64,000 nucleotides of DNA from Pontederia crassipes (lineage: Eukaryota > Streptophyta > Magnoliopsida > Commelinales > Pontederiaceae): contig JAUKPH010000028.1 in the NCBI GenBank assembly GCA_030549335.1, positions 558,001 through 622,000 on the forward strand, read 5' to 3'. Positions 23,578 through 35,396 of this stretch are shown here, piece after piece (positions within the stretch are counted from its first letter, which is position 1; each line of letters opens with the position of its first letter). A program made the translations under genes and the position numbers. The notes below the pieces were generated by a model, which had not been told where the DNA came from, ran no database searches, and saw only the letters and a program-made list of their open reading frames with translations.

Positions 23578-24852
23578 TGAATAAAAAAAAAAAAAAGATT
23601 CCACTGCTCGTATTTTGAGTTCCTTCTACATTTGTTCCTTTTACTTTTCTTTTTTCTTCATTGTTTAGGAATGCCTTTTGGATCACATTCTCGTTTCCTT
23701 GAGTACAATCTCCTTGGTTTGATGGGAATTGTTATCGACTTATTTGCTGGGTCAATTGGAGGAATGAATTACTATGGACTTTAGAGCAGTTGCTTTAGAA
23801 TTTTTTCCGCTGTAGTAGTTTTTTTTCTAAAGTTAGTTTAAATTATTTTAAGGGTTAATTCCCTTTTTATTTCTTAAATAAATGATAGCGAGTGAATTTA
23901 CCTTCGACGGTTCAAATATTGCTTCTTGTTCTATGACTCGATCTTTCGCTGAGGGGAGGAGAGAGAAATGTTACGTGACAGAAAAGGTAAACTATGAAAA
24001 CTCTGAAAGGTTTCAAAATGTTAAAAAAGGTTTTTTTTTTAAAAAATCGTATATTTAAACACGTCAAAGAGGAGTTAGTCCTTATTATTATAAAAATCCT
24101 TCTAACTTTTTTACTCGAGCCTAAATGCCTCGTGCATGCGATCGGATTCCGTGTTTTTCTTACTAATTAATTGCTATCTATCTTCTCAAAAAAAAATTGC
24201 TATATACTCCAAAGTAAAAGAAAAAAAAACGAGGGACCTCTTTCTGCTTTATAACAGAGCTTTAAAAAAAGGATGAAACTTAGCATAAGATGTATATAAC
24301 AACAAATATGCAAAAATGCTTCATCGATTTGGAACTCCGATGTATAGTTACAACAAAAGTAGTGTACATCAGTGGAGAAAGGATGTATAACTACAAAACT
24401 TTTGAGGACTTCTTCGTGTACTGTGTCTATGTACATAAAAGAACATGAACAATTCGTCGTGCGAGACGAGTCATGAAATATATATAAATATGAAGCCGCT
24501 TGTGACAGTCACAGATCCGAAATAAAATAAGTTACATGCAGACGTTGTCCATCCTTTAATGACCGTCGCATGCCATATATGTCAGTGAATTTGGAACCAA
24601 AACGCTCAATGAAAGTCCAAGTTTACCATGAAGATGAACTGATGAACACCACAATTAGTACTGCGTACTGGCAGCTGTGTGGCCTCGACGATCTTCATAC
24701 AACTGTAGTATGCTGTGTTTCAACACAGACAGGATGAACATGGTACGGACATCTCCCAAAATCTAGCAAAAGTTGCCATGAAACCCGCACTGCATTATAA
24801 CAAAACAGGAACCTGGAAAATAGACGTCACCATAAAGGATGATAAGGGAGTG
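23578..24852. other. Convergent intergenic region
   Basis: Lies between the 3' ends of the SART3-like (+) and RUS6-like (-) genes, so it should hold both polyadenylation regions. It has several T- and A-runs and no coding pattern. Confidence 0.45.
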
Positions 24853-27800
24853 TCATTCCTGTTTAACACCACAAAGTCGAGCCCGGCCAGGATTCAGCAG
24901 TGATTCGGACATTATCCATCCCTGCAGAAACAAGAAAACAAAGGTGTTAATGGGGAATGCAAATTCTGTTAGGTCAGTCACATAAGGAGAAAGTTGAGAA
25001 GGGCAAGGTTTTAGTGTGGATATGTCCTGGCCATACATGTATAAGAATTGTTGTCTTCAGAAGCAGGTCCATACCATTATTCAGACATTTAGACGCTGTT
25101 TTTTGTTGATTACAGTTTTGGAGTACACTCACTTATCTGGTTCACATCAAGAAGGCACGAGAACCAATGCAGGACGTTGCTTTTTTCTTTCTTACTTTTT
25201 ATTATTCACTTATTTTAGTTTGAACTTTTAGTTCATGAAGGGGATTAAAGTTACAAATTACATTGCAATTTGCAACAGTCAAGTTTGTCTATAATGAATC
25301 GGAAAAACCAAATATGAAAATACACTACCTGTTCTGTTGCCTTTTTCTTGAAAACTGTATATGTGGAGGAAACGATTTTGCAGGACTCTGCAATATGAAC
25401 CAGAAAATCCGAGTTGGTAGGAGTAAATGCTTCTTTATATTTCGCTTGGTTGGATTTCAGGTATTTCCTTGTGGATCGATTAACATTCGACAAACGAATG
25501 AAATGCAAGAGAACATGAGCCTGTGATATAAGAAACATCAGTACAAAAAGAAAAGCATAATTTATTTATGTATAATTAAGAACTTGTACTTACGTGGAAA
25601 GCAGCTTTCAGAATATCATCAGATTTTGCCTGGTCTTTAAATAATGCATAGATTTTATCCTTGGATGGGTTATAAGTAACCAAGTACCTTTCTTTCTGTT
25701 TAAGCATGGAAAACACATTAGCCAAATAGAGAAGACATCGAAATGAACAAGAGGAAAAGTATAATTTCTTGACATCCTGATAATGCAATTTTTCGTAAGT
25801 TCGTAGTACATAACTGTTGGGAAAATGTAAAAGATGTGCAATTTACATTTTCATCCAAAAACATCATCAGAGAAAGACAATGCTCCAGGAAATTACCTCA
25901 AACAAGGGTTCAATGGAAAGAAATGAAGTAGGCTCCTGAAATGCTTCTCCAAATCTTGGACCTAAAACAAGTCAAATAAATATTTCTAAGAATTTTATTT
26001 TATTACTGAAGACTAATGCAGTTAGAAGGGTACAAACCTAGAACAACCGGTGTATGCTTCGACCAAGGCGGAACAAAGATGTTTTCCTTCGAATTCCCAT
26101 CCTTCAGTGTTGGGACATGGCCTAATACATGGCTTCAAATGGTTAATGTATTTATTAACTACACAAACAAGTTAATAAAATATGATCAAAATTAGTGTTC
26201 ATATAATTTAGGCAGCTAAATATGAACAATACCAAAACAACAATTAGATTTCAGAGGCACATAGTTAAAATGAGTTAAATGCTTATATGCCAAATAATTG
26301 ACAGCATGTGCTTGTCTCATGATTGCTTTCGACATAACACATGACATTTCTGCAAATATCATGGTTGGTAATCACAAGGCCATGGTGATTATTAATGTCA
26401 TCTGTGAAAATATACTAGAGGCAGTGTGTTCTTTTATCAGATGTTTGCAGTCAATTATTCTATTGAGGAATAATATACCGAAAGGTTTGGTTACTAATAG
26501 AGCGGAATGGCGTCGTATGATCCATGTAGCCGACCCTACCTAGTGGGATAAGGCTTTATTGTTGTTGTTGTTGTTGCAGTCAATTATTCACATGCCATAT
26601 CGTTATATAAGATATTCAAGGAAACAATTAACTATAGCTGGTAACATGTTCTTGGATTTGACAAGAAATCATTCTGGTCTTTCTGCAAAATCTTCTAACC
26701 CTTATGTAATCCTCCAGCATAGTGGGGTTGACGTGCTTGGGTCATGGGGGAGGAGAAAAGACAGTAGAGACCCGAGACACAACAAACTTTGAGAAAGATG
26801 CATCGAGCATGAGTTACTTTCATGTTTATTTATGATGTTGATATCTAAATTCTAAGCAACTTGCATAACCTAAGAGTTACTTTTTTGAGAAATTAACCTA
26901 CCAGTTTTAATGAAGGAATCCACTGCCACAGAGAACCTTGCCCTGTTTAAAGTATTGAGCACAACAGATTTGACCTAGCAAAATGAATAGAGGAAAGCAT
27001 CCAGATTAATGAGCATATTTCCTTTTAGTTAGTCATGTCCAGCAAAACAAAAGTTTAAAACATAGAACAAGGAGGCAAACCTCATGATATGAGCTAAGTA
27101 CATATCCACATGACAAGAAGGCAAAAGAAGTCACCAAGGATGGATTATGTTTCGAAATTAAGATACTCAATCCAGTTCCCAGCTTCAAAAGAGAGTTTAT
27201 AATATTAGAATAGAGAAGAGATACAACAAGACAAAGACACAGAAGCTATTAAGTAATAACTGATGAAAAAAAGTAATTCAGTGCCAACAGATCATAAAAC
27301 AATTATGCACATGTTGTTCTACTTTTAAAAATAACATACAAGGATGCAGTTGCACTTCTTATTATGACCTAGTCCAGGCTTATGGAAAATCTTATCGGGT
27401 CCAGTTATAAAATACATAAAATGAAGTGACAATGTGGAATTCTCAGGGAATGAGGCCATACAACAACAACAACAACAACAAAGCCTTATCCCACTAGGTG
27501 GGGTCGGCTACATGGATCATACGACGCCATTCCGCATTAGGGAACATAAAATCCAAATGACTTACCAGATCTGCTACATTGCCAACACATTCTCCTTTAG
27601 CAGTGACATCACCAATATTTTCTCCTTTGGCATAGGCTTTGTATATTGGAGTGCGTGTGGAAGTTGATGTCACAGCAGCCACATTCTAAAAGTAATGAGA
27701 TATAAGTAGATTGCATTTTATAGTCGTTGCACATTAATAACATAGTAGGACCACAATCATTGTAAATGCTTCTTCAACCTTAACCACATTGGCGGCACAC

Positions 27801-29748
27801 GCCAATGGCAAGAAAAGATGTGGAGCAGCAGCAGTTGCTAATTCTACTCCTGCTCCCAACTCCATCAAAAGATCACCCGTAAAGCGAAGCTGGTTACATA
27901 ATTTACAGATAATTATGAGCTGCTAACATTAAGGAATATGAAGAGGTCAATGGCAAGACAAGATTTATGTATGTTTACCTGCTTTAGATCATAATCAAAC
28001 TTCTTTCCTTGTCGAGCAAAAATCATTTTTCCAATACGTCCAGCCCCATCCTGTATGTTTAATTTGCTTCCATTATACACATATATATATAGCCGGTCCC
28101 AAGCCCGGATAAAGGAGGAGGGTTGTGTTAGGCCCCGACAGCCAGCATAAAATTCTGTCGAATCTTATGAACATGGATCAACGAATAGCGTCGTATGATC
28201 CATGTAGCCGACCCCACCTAGTGAGATAAGGCTTTGTTGTTGTTGTTGTATACACATATATATATGTATATATATATATATATAATATTACATAAAGATA
28301 TTTTTTATCCAAAGTCCTACAATTCTGAATGCAATACCCGCATTACACATACATATTTATTTATAGTACATACCAAACAAAATAATTTGAAGAAAATAAA
28401 TTATCTATGGCCAATTTCTTATTTAATGTGGAAGCAATGGCCTATCACAAGGTAAAATTCAATTTGCAGACAATGAATAATTTTCTTTTACTTTGTTAAA
28501 TTTAACTAAAAGAAAACTTTACACACAATATGTAATCACCGCTAAATGAAACAAGTACGAAAAGCCCAAGGTCAAGAAATAATGATGAAAAAGACCCCTG
28601 TTTTGTAACAATGAAATCATCATTTTCTTTAGTAAGAATGAAAAGAAAAAAATTATCATTTAACTCAGCGGAAAGTCGAGAACTATTTAATGAAAGACCA
28701 ATAGGTATGCACTTGACATAAGAAATAGAAACTGCTTGTTGTAACATGCTGGTTCATGCCATGTCATGACAAAAAAGACATTCAAGTAAACACAGAAACA
28801 CCTTGTCCATATTTGAAATGCGTTGGTTTTAGGATTTCAGCTGTGTACCTCTACAACTCTTTTTTATTTAGAGGTGACTAGGCATCATCTATGTGCATTG
28901 ATGAAATTAGAGCATTCTTTGAAATTCAGAATAAGTTGGTTAAAGAAAGAAGAGCTTTCTTTTCCTCTTTCTTCCATCATTAGGTTAACAGGATTCCAGA
29001 ATAAACCAATTTCCAATATTTCATTACCTTGAGAATCCAATTAATGGCAACAGCACCTGGCATGGTTCTATTTCTAGATACACCAACAGAGCTCAACAGA
29101 GCCTGTGTTGTGAAGACACCCATGGCTCCACCAAAAAAATGCTGAAGATCAATTATAATAATCAGAAGAAAGAAACAAAAGAAAACAAGAAGTCAATAAA
29201 CTTAAACTTAATACTCAGTAGTCTTCAAATATCCACATGCAGAAGAAGATCACATTGCAGGTCCAAGTAATACCTTCAAGGCTCTCCATGTCATGTATGG
29301 AACATAAGAAGGGGTAACACTATCTGGAAAGCCCTCTGGCACAACATAAGATCTGATGAATGAGATAAATTCCTGCACCAGAACATGTACTCATCATAAT
29401 GTTAAGAAAGTGGAAACGCGGTACACATTCATTATATAAAAAAACACCCATTGATAAACATTGTGCTAAAATCGTATTTCTCTCCCATCTCCGTTTAATA
29501 CCTCCTCAAAACAATGCATCTTTCTAACCCGTCTTTGCTAATCTTTCAGTATATTGAGAGTTAAACAATTCCACTGTTATCAGTAACATTACAGTTTAAC
29601 TAGCAGTTTCTTTTCCCTTCTGAACCATAAAAGATTGACAACGCTCGAGTAAAAAAAACTAAAAGCTTCTGCTTTCCTTTCTTTTTTTGGTTGAAAGAGG
29701 GGGCAACTAAAAACTAACTTTGATTGTGTATGTGTGTATGAGTGAGTA

Positions 29749-29786
<38 letters not shown>

Positions 29787-30154
29787 CTCACCTCCACTGG
29801 AGGTACGGGGCTCTGAAGCGACACGGCTCTCAGCGACGAACCCCGCCGTAGCCTCCCCGCGCCCTCCACGTCCACCACGTAATTCCACCTCCGCCCGTCG
29901 ACCTCCTCGCGGCAGAGGATCCTCGAGACGGCGGCGGTGGCGTCCAATGCGAGGCCCTCGAGGGCCGGCCCGAACCTGACCTCCGCCTGGATCTGCTCCA
30001 GGGGAGCCACAGCCGGCGGCGAAGATGACGCAAGAGTCGCGGCGGCCGTTGCTCGCACGGCCTCCCGAACGAGGCCGCGTGCCTCCGGCGCCCCGCCTCG
30101 CGCTAGTGTCTGGGCGGACGCCGCCGGCGACTGCTTCAACGGGATCGGTGCCAT
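24853..30154 (-). CDS. RUS6: ROOT UV-B SENSITIVE 6-type protein (RUS/DUF647)
   Basis: Thirteen exons: 30154-29792, 29372-29274, 29141-29028, 28050-27979, 27889-27779, 27685-27566, 27182-27081, 26974-26902, 26121-26038, 25961-25897, 25695-25594, 25520-25329 and 24921-24853; 1566 nt, 521 residues, all in frame. It begins MAPIPLKQSPAASAQTLARG with an Ala-rich segment, then the conserved RUS domain: YVVPEGFPDSVTPSYVPYMT, HFFGGAMGVFTTQALL, DGAGRIGKMIFARQGKKFDY, LLMELGAGVELATAA, STSTRTPIYKAYAKGENIGD and GECVGNVADL. It ends SESLLNPGRARLCGVKQE. From memory this is closest to Arabidopsis RUS6 (about 497 aa). RUS1 and RUS2 act in root UV-B sensing and auxin transport; RUS6 is reported as needed for early development, with no known biochemical activity. 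Introns 3, 6 and 8 each hold an RTE insertion. Confidence 0.94.
26461..26574 (+). mobile_element. 5'-truncated RTE insertion with 15-bp TSD, RUS6 intron 8
   Basis: Contains the extreme end of the RTE ORF (reading [20 protein letters not shown]) and 3' tail (TTG)n. The repeat tgcagtcaattattc lies at 26446-26460 and 26575-26589. It is antisense to the host gene. Confidence 0.92.
27461..27538 (-). mobile_element. Short RTE 3'-end insertion, RUS6 intron 6
   Basis: On the - strand: the last LINE segment (GGCGTCGTATGATCCATGTA), then the GCCGACCCC block and (TTG)n. It lies 28 bp downstream of the exon 6 donor and in the same sense as the gene. Flanks agggaatgaggccata and agggaacata could be a duplication broken by a 5-bp deletion; this is not certain. 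Confidence 0.85.
28091..28248 (+). mobile_element. Internally deleted RTE derivative, TSD about 17 bp, RUS6 intron 3
   Basis: Begins agccggtcccaagcccggat, runs through the shared 5' block to AACATGGATCAACGAATA, and joins directly to the 3' block gcgtcgtatgatccatgtag and a (TTG)n tail. The flanks repeat tatacacatatatatat (28074-28090 and 28249-28265), although the target is itself a TA-rich microsatellite. Confidence 0.88.
29727..29785. repeat. Compound (TG)n(GA)n microsatellite at RUS6 exon 1 donor
   Basis: TG units (about 29727-29764) pass into (GA)11 ending at 29785. The RUS6 exon 1 donor (GTGAG on the - strand) lies at 29791-29787, so the transcript reads the donor followed at once by a CU-repeat and then a CA-repeat. 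Confidence 0.9.
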
Positions 30155-30738
30155 CGGCGTGTGGAGGTGAGAGCGGAGAGAGGAGAGAGAGAGGTTGAGA
30201 ATTTATAGGGATGAGAGCGCCTCATTTGGTGTTCCCTGTTTGATGAAACAAAACTAATTTAAATATATTATAATAATATATTAATAAAGACTAAAATTCA
30301 TGATGATTATTATTTTATTAAGTTAATAACAAATAAAAACTTACTAATTATAATAATATGATATGCGAAAAAACCTATAATTAATAAATGGTTATAAAAA
30401 AATAGCCACTATTTATCACATCGAAAGCCACTTGGCTAGAAAATATGCTAATGTTCGAGTAGGGGAAAAATATTATTAGTTACAAAAATAAAATTAATAA
30501 TTAATATTATAAAACTAAATCTTGGAATCGTCGAGAGAAAAAATAGAAATCGACCTGCATAACTATTTATTAATGAAATAGTAAATCCATCAAATTACTC
30601 AATTTCGAGTTTTTTTTATTAATTAATTTGAAGATATCTCCTTATATATATCTGAATATTACCAATCAGCATATATAATTCAGAATTTAACAATTTAAAA
30701 ATAAAAAGGGAAAATATGACTAAAATAAAATTAGCGGG

Positions 30739-31690
<952 letters not shown>

Positions 31691-31699
31691 ACTGTAGCA

Positions 31700-32210
31700 A
31701 ATCACATGGTTCAGAGGCTGGTTCATCATGTTTTCTCTATTCTCGGCCGATTCAACATTGCCGCTACCATCGTTGCTGAAGTTGCCGCTGAAACCGTCGT
31801 TGAACTTCAACTCGCCTCTCATATTGCCGCGGACTCATCTCCATCTTGCCGATGACTTCGAGTGCGACGAGGATCCCATTGATGTTGGCGATTCGGGAGC
31901 GAGGAGGAGGATGTGGTTATCGACGAGTTCGGGACAAGGAGATTGCTGACATCAACGACTTGGGGAGCATCGAGAAGGTGCAAATCGCGGGCGTTGGGAC
32001 TTCGGGAGTGAGGAATGATGTTGGCGCCGACGAGTTTGGGAGTGAGGAGGAGGATGTTATGGACGTCGACGTCGGGCAAGAGACGAGGTTGTGGGCGCCG
32101 ACGAGTTTGAGAGTGAGGAGGAGGATGTTATGGGCGTCGACGTCGGACAAGAGACGAGGTTGTGAGCGTCGGCGATGTGCTTCGACGATGTGCTCCAATG
32201 ATTTATAGTT
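31700..32210 (+). repeat. GC-rich island with degenerate 71-bp tandem repeats
   Basis: A sharply bounded GC-rich block in AT-rich DNA. The unit beginning agtgaggaggaggatgtta occurs at 32041 and 32112 (period 71 bp, near-identical), with shorter degenerate copies near 31900 and 31998. The period is not a multiple of three and frames differ between copies, so the open frames here are unlikely to be coding. AT-rich DNA after 32215 resembles 12485-12560. Confidence 0.65.
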
Positions 32211-32214
32211 AATA

Positions 32215-34144
32215 AAATTATATCTTATATCTATAATTTTTATATTTTATTTAAACATTCATTAAAATTGATTTATTACATCGATTTTTTTTAACACATC
32301 ATCATTAAATTTCACTTCATCTAAATTACATTCTAAGTTAATTTATCAATTCAATTATTCAGTATATGGCACCGCGATGGACTAACAAATAATATTAAAT
32401 ATTCTGATTTATAAAGAAGTATTTACAGGCAAAAAAAAATAAATCTGGAAACAATAACATAAAAGAAAAAAATGCACTCATCCGCGTTCCTAATTTTCCA
32501 GCAATACGATCGTGACGTCCCATCTACATTAATTCTTCACCTTTTTTTTGGGTAGCATTAAATCTTCATCTTTGGTAATCTGTAATCATCATTGGGCAAT
32601 TCGTATTTTGATAGTAACATTTTTTCCCCTTTCGGATAGCATTCAGATTCTATGACAGCGATTGAAATAATTTTAGATACATATGTTATCCTCCTGACAG
32701 CATTCTAAATTCAAAAAAAAAAGTTACATTATTATTATTTTTTTAAGAAAAGTAATGAACTCATTACAACTTCATATTCATAAGTGAAAAATGAATTTAA
32801 AATGTTGATTAAGTGAAAATAAGTTAACATAAACTCAACTCAGTTGACTAGCTAAGGGTGAAAGTAGTTCGGGTCGGGTGAAATTTTCGTTCTAAAAATT
32901 CAATCGTTACTTTTTGAATCGATTTTTAAAATTAAAAAAATCATCCTAAATTCATTTTGAAAAAATAGAAACTACCATCTAATGAGTTGATTTTTTTTGG
33001 ATGATTTTTTTGAGGTCCTATTTTTATATAATTATATTTTAAAAATATATTTAATAACTTAAAATTAATATTAAAATATTTAATTTGTTATTAAATATAA
33101 GATATACTACTAAAAATTTAAAGTTATTAAATTAGAGTTTGATAACGTGATAAAAAATTATGAAGTTTTATATAAAAAATATTATATCTATAATAAAATA
33201 ATTAATGACATATGTATTAATTATATAAATAAAAAATGGGTTCCATCACCTTACTATTTTTTTGGGTGGAATTCTAATTTTAGTGAGTGAATTTTAATTT
33301 ATTAAAAATTATCCTAAATTATATTTGAACTCCTAATTTTCAATTCGATTTCGAATGGAATGAATTTTTTTGGGTTAGTCGTGGTTTTCTTACACTCCTA
33401 CAATTGACATTTAATTAATTATATCCTGATCACCTTTTCCCCTTTTTTTATGAAAAAAAAGATAATTGATATTTTGATGGCAACATTGCGGGATTGGGTG
33501 ACCATGACCATGCAATAAAATTTTATTTTACTTTTTATATAAATCCTACGTAGTGTAATCGTTGATGACCACCATTAAAAATGAGTTGTTGTCCGAAGCA
33601 CCGAAATAATTGGTGGACGACCAAAGCGCACATTTTTATTTTTGTATTGTTCTACGCATAAAGTGAGGACGTGGAAAACGGATGAGACCGGACCCACATG
33701 CACCTGACCTGACACGATGGAATTTGGTGGCCAAGCTCCACGTATACATACATATATATATATATATATAATGGAAGAATTATTTATCTATTTTCAAATA
33801 TTTGTGACCAATTATTTTGGCATTCGAGTTCGTGTCATCTTTTGTATTGAACTTTAAGTCACTTATTATTTCAATAAAGAATATTTGAAAAGTAAATTCT
33901 ATGTGAATTAAAATTATTTGTTTTTTCTTTCTTAGGAAAAATCTGTTTAGACACCTAACTGTCATTTACAATTGGGCTTTAATAATAATAATAATAATAA
34001 TAATAATGATGATGATAAAACATTTACAATTGGGCTTGGCTACAGAGGATCGGTGGCCCACCTGGGACAGCCAATTAAAGCAAGTATTAATTCTTTTTCC
34101 CCCGTTCCGTGCTGCAAAGTAGAAAAAAATTGTTTAGAATATTG
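32215..34144. other. AT-rich intergenic region with microsatellites
   Basis: No gene is seen. Contains a (TA)n run near 33748-33769, an (AAT)n tract at 33980-34007 and long A/T tracts. The part 32855-33400 starts with gggtcgggtg and ends gtggttttcttacactcct, faintly like the hAT-type repeats at 34509 and 37525, but without a matching duplication. Confidence 0.45.
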
Positions 34145-34157
34145 TATACTGATTTAA

Positions 34158-34256
34158 GGCCCCGACAGTCAACATAAAATCATGTCGAATCTTATGAACA
34201 TGGATCAACGTAGCCGACCCCACCTTCTGGGATAAGGCTTTGTTGTTGTTGTATTA
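34158..34256 (+). mobile_element. 99-bp internally deleted RTE derivative with 13-bp TSD
   Basis: Starts inside the shared 5' block (ggccccgacagtcaacataa), jumps from catggatcaac straight to gtagccgaccccacc, and ends in TTG units. The repeat tatactgatttaa lies at 34145-34157 and 34257-34269. Confidence 0.9.
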
Positions 34257-34508
34257 TATACTGATTTAAATAAAATAATTAAATAAAGAAAAGGCCCGGT
34301 TATATTACTGCAGGACGAGGCAGGGCAGAGACAAGTAACAGCAACGTTAAAAAGAATTTGAAATAAAAAAGGACAATATGGAAATAATCAAATGCACTGC
34401 AAATCACGGTCTTGATACTTCATTTTATTAAGGAGGTGAATAGATGATTGGTAGGTAAAGCGAAGCATTAAAACTCATCTCAAATAATTGAAGTTTAGCA
34501 GTGAGAAC

Positions 34509-34885
34509 TAGGGGTGTTCACCCGAACCCGGAAATTCGATCCGATTCGACCCGATGATCTAAATTTTCTTAATTTTTTAAAATTTAAATGATTTTATAGT
34601 TAATTTAATAGTTTTATATCATTTAAAATTAAAAAATATAAAATAAACTATTTTAAATGTAGAAAAGTATATAGATATTTAAAATAATATTTTTGGTATT
34701 TAAAAATAATTTATTTTGTATTGAAAATAAATAATAAATTTTTTATATTAAATAATAAAAGAAAAATAAAAAAATAGAAAAAGGGTGATCGGGTAACCTG
34801 ATCACCCGACCTGACCTGGTCCGGGTCGAGTTGGGTCGGGTCATAGCAAAAAAAAAAATGTAATTCGACCTGATTCAACCCGACC
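34509..34885 (+). mobile_element. Truncated hAT-like short element
   Basis: Left end taggggtgttcacccgaacc matches the terminus of the element at 37525-38047. The AT-rich interior (about 34600-34760) is similar to the reverse complement of 37650-37830, so it is the same family in the opposite orientation. The right end fades after gattcaacccgacc and lacks the expected inverted terminus. Confidence 0.7.
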
Positions 34886-35396
34886 AATCAGGTTTGTTAT
34901 GGATGACAAGTTTCAATGTACAAGTGAGAATCAACTTGAAATAAAGAACAATGGGACAGAACAAGTGCAGACTATAAATGACACTGACAATAGTCAAAGA
35001 AAATTAATTGATAGGTCTCCTTGGTACACATTTTTGTGTGTTAACATTAACAGTTACTTTAATATGATAGAAGCACAATATATATTATCATTAGAAGCTT
35101 ATAACTCCAATGTGCTACAGGAAAAAGAATAGGTAAACAGAGTAGTAAACAACAACATAACAAATAGTAAGAATCATCAAGCAAAATATGCTTATATAAG
35201 AAGATATAACCAATCTGAATAAACTAGTAGCAGGCATGTGTGTAGAAGGCGGCGTGCCAGGTTTTTATGTCGATCCCTTTGTTAACAAATAACCACTGAT
35301 CCATTTATTTCTGTGAGTAGCCTTTCTCTGGTCATCAGGTAACCTGTTGTTTTCAGTAGTTAAGGTAGGATAAATTTCACAAGCAAGCCCTTAGTA

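Noticed and set aside
27450..27550. A definite TSD for the RTE piece in RUS6 intron 6
   Set aside because: Flanks match only if a 5-bp deletion is assumed, so the duplication is not claimed.
29752..30170. Open frames on the + strand over RUS6 exon 1
   Set aside because: They are GC-rich shadows of the real exon on the other strand.
32855..33400. Third hAT-like element
   Set aside because: The ends resemble the hAT-like family only weakly and no matching 8-bp duplication is found.
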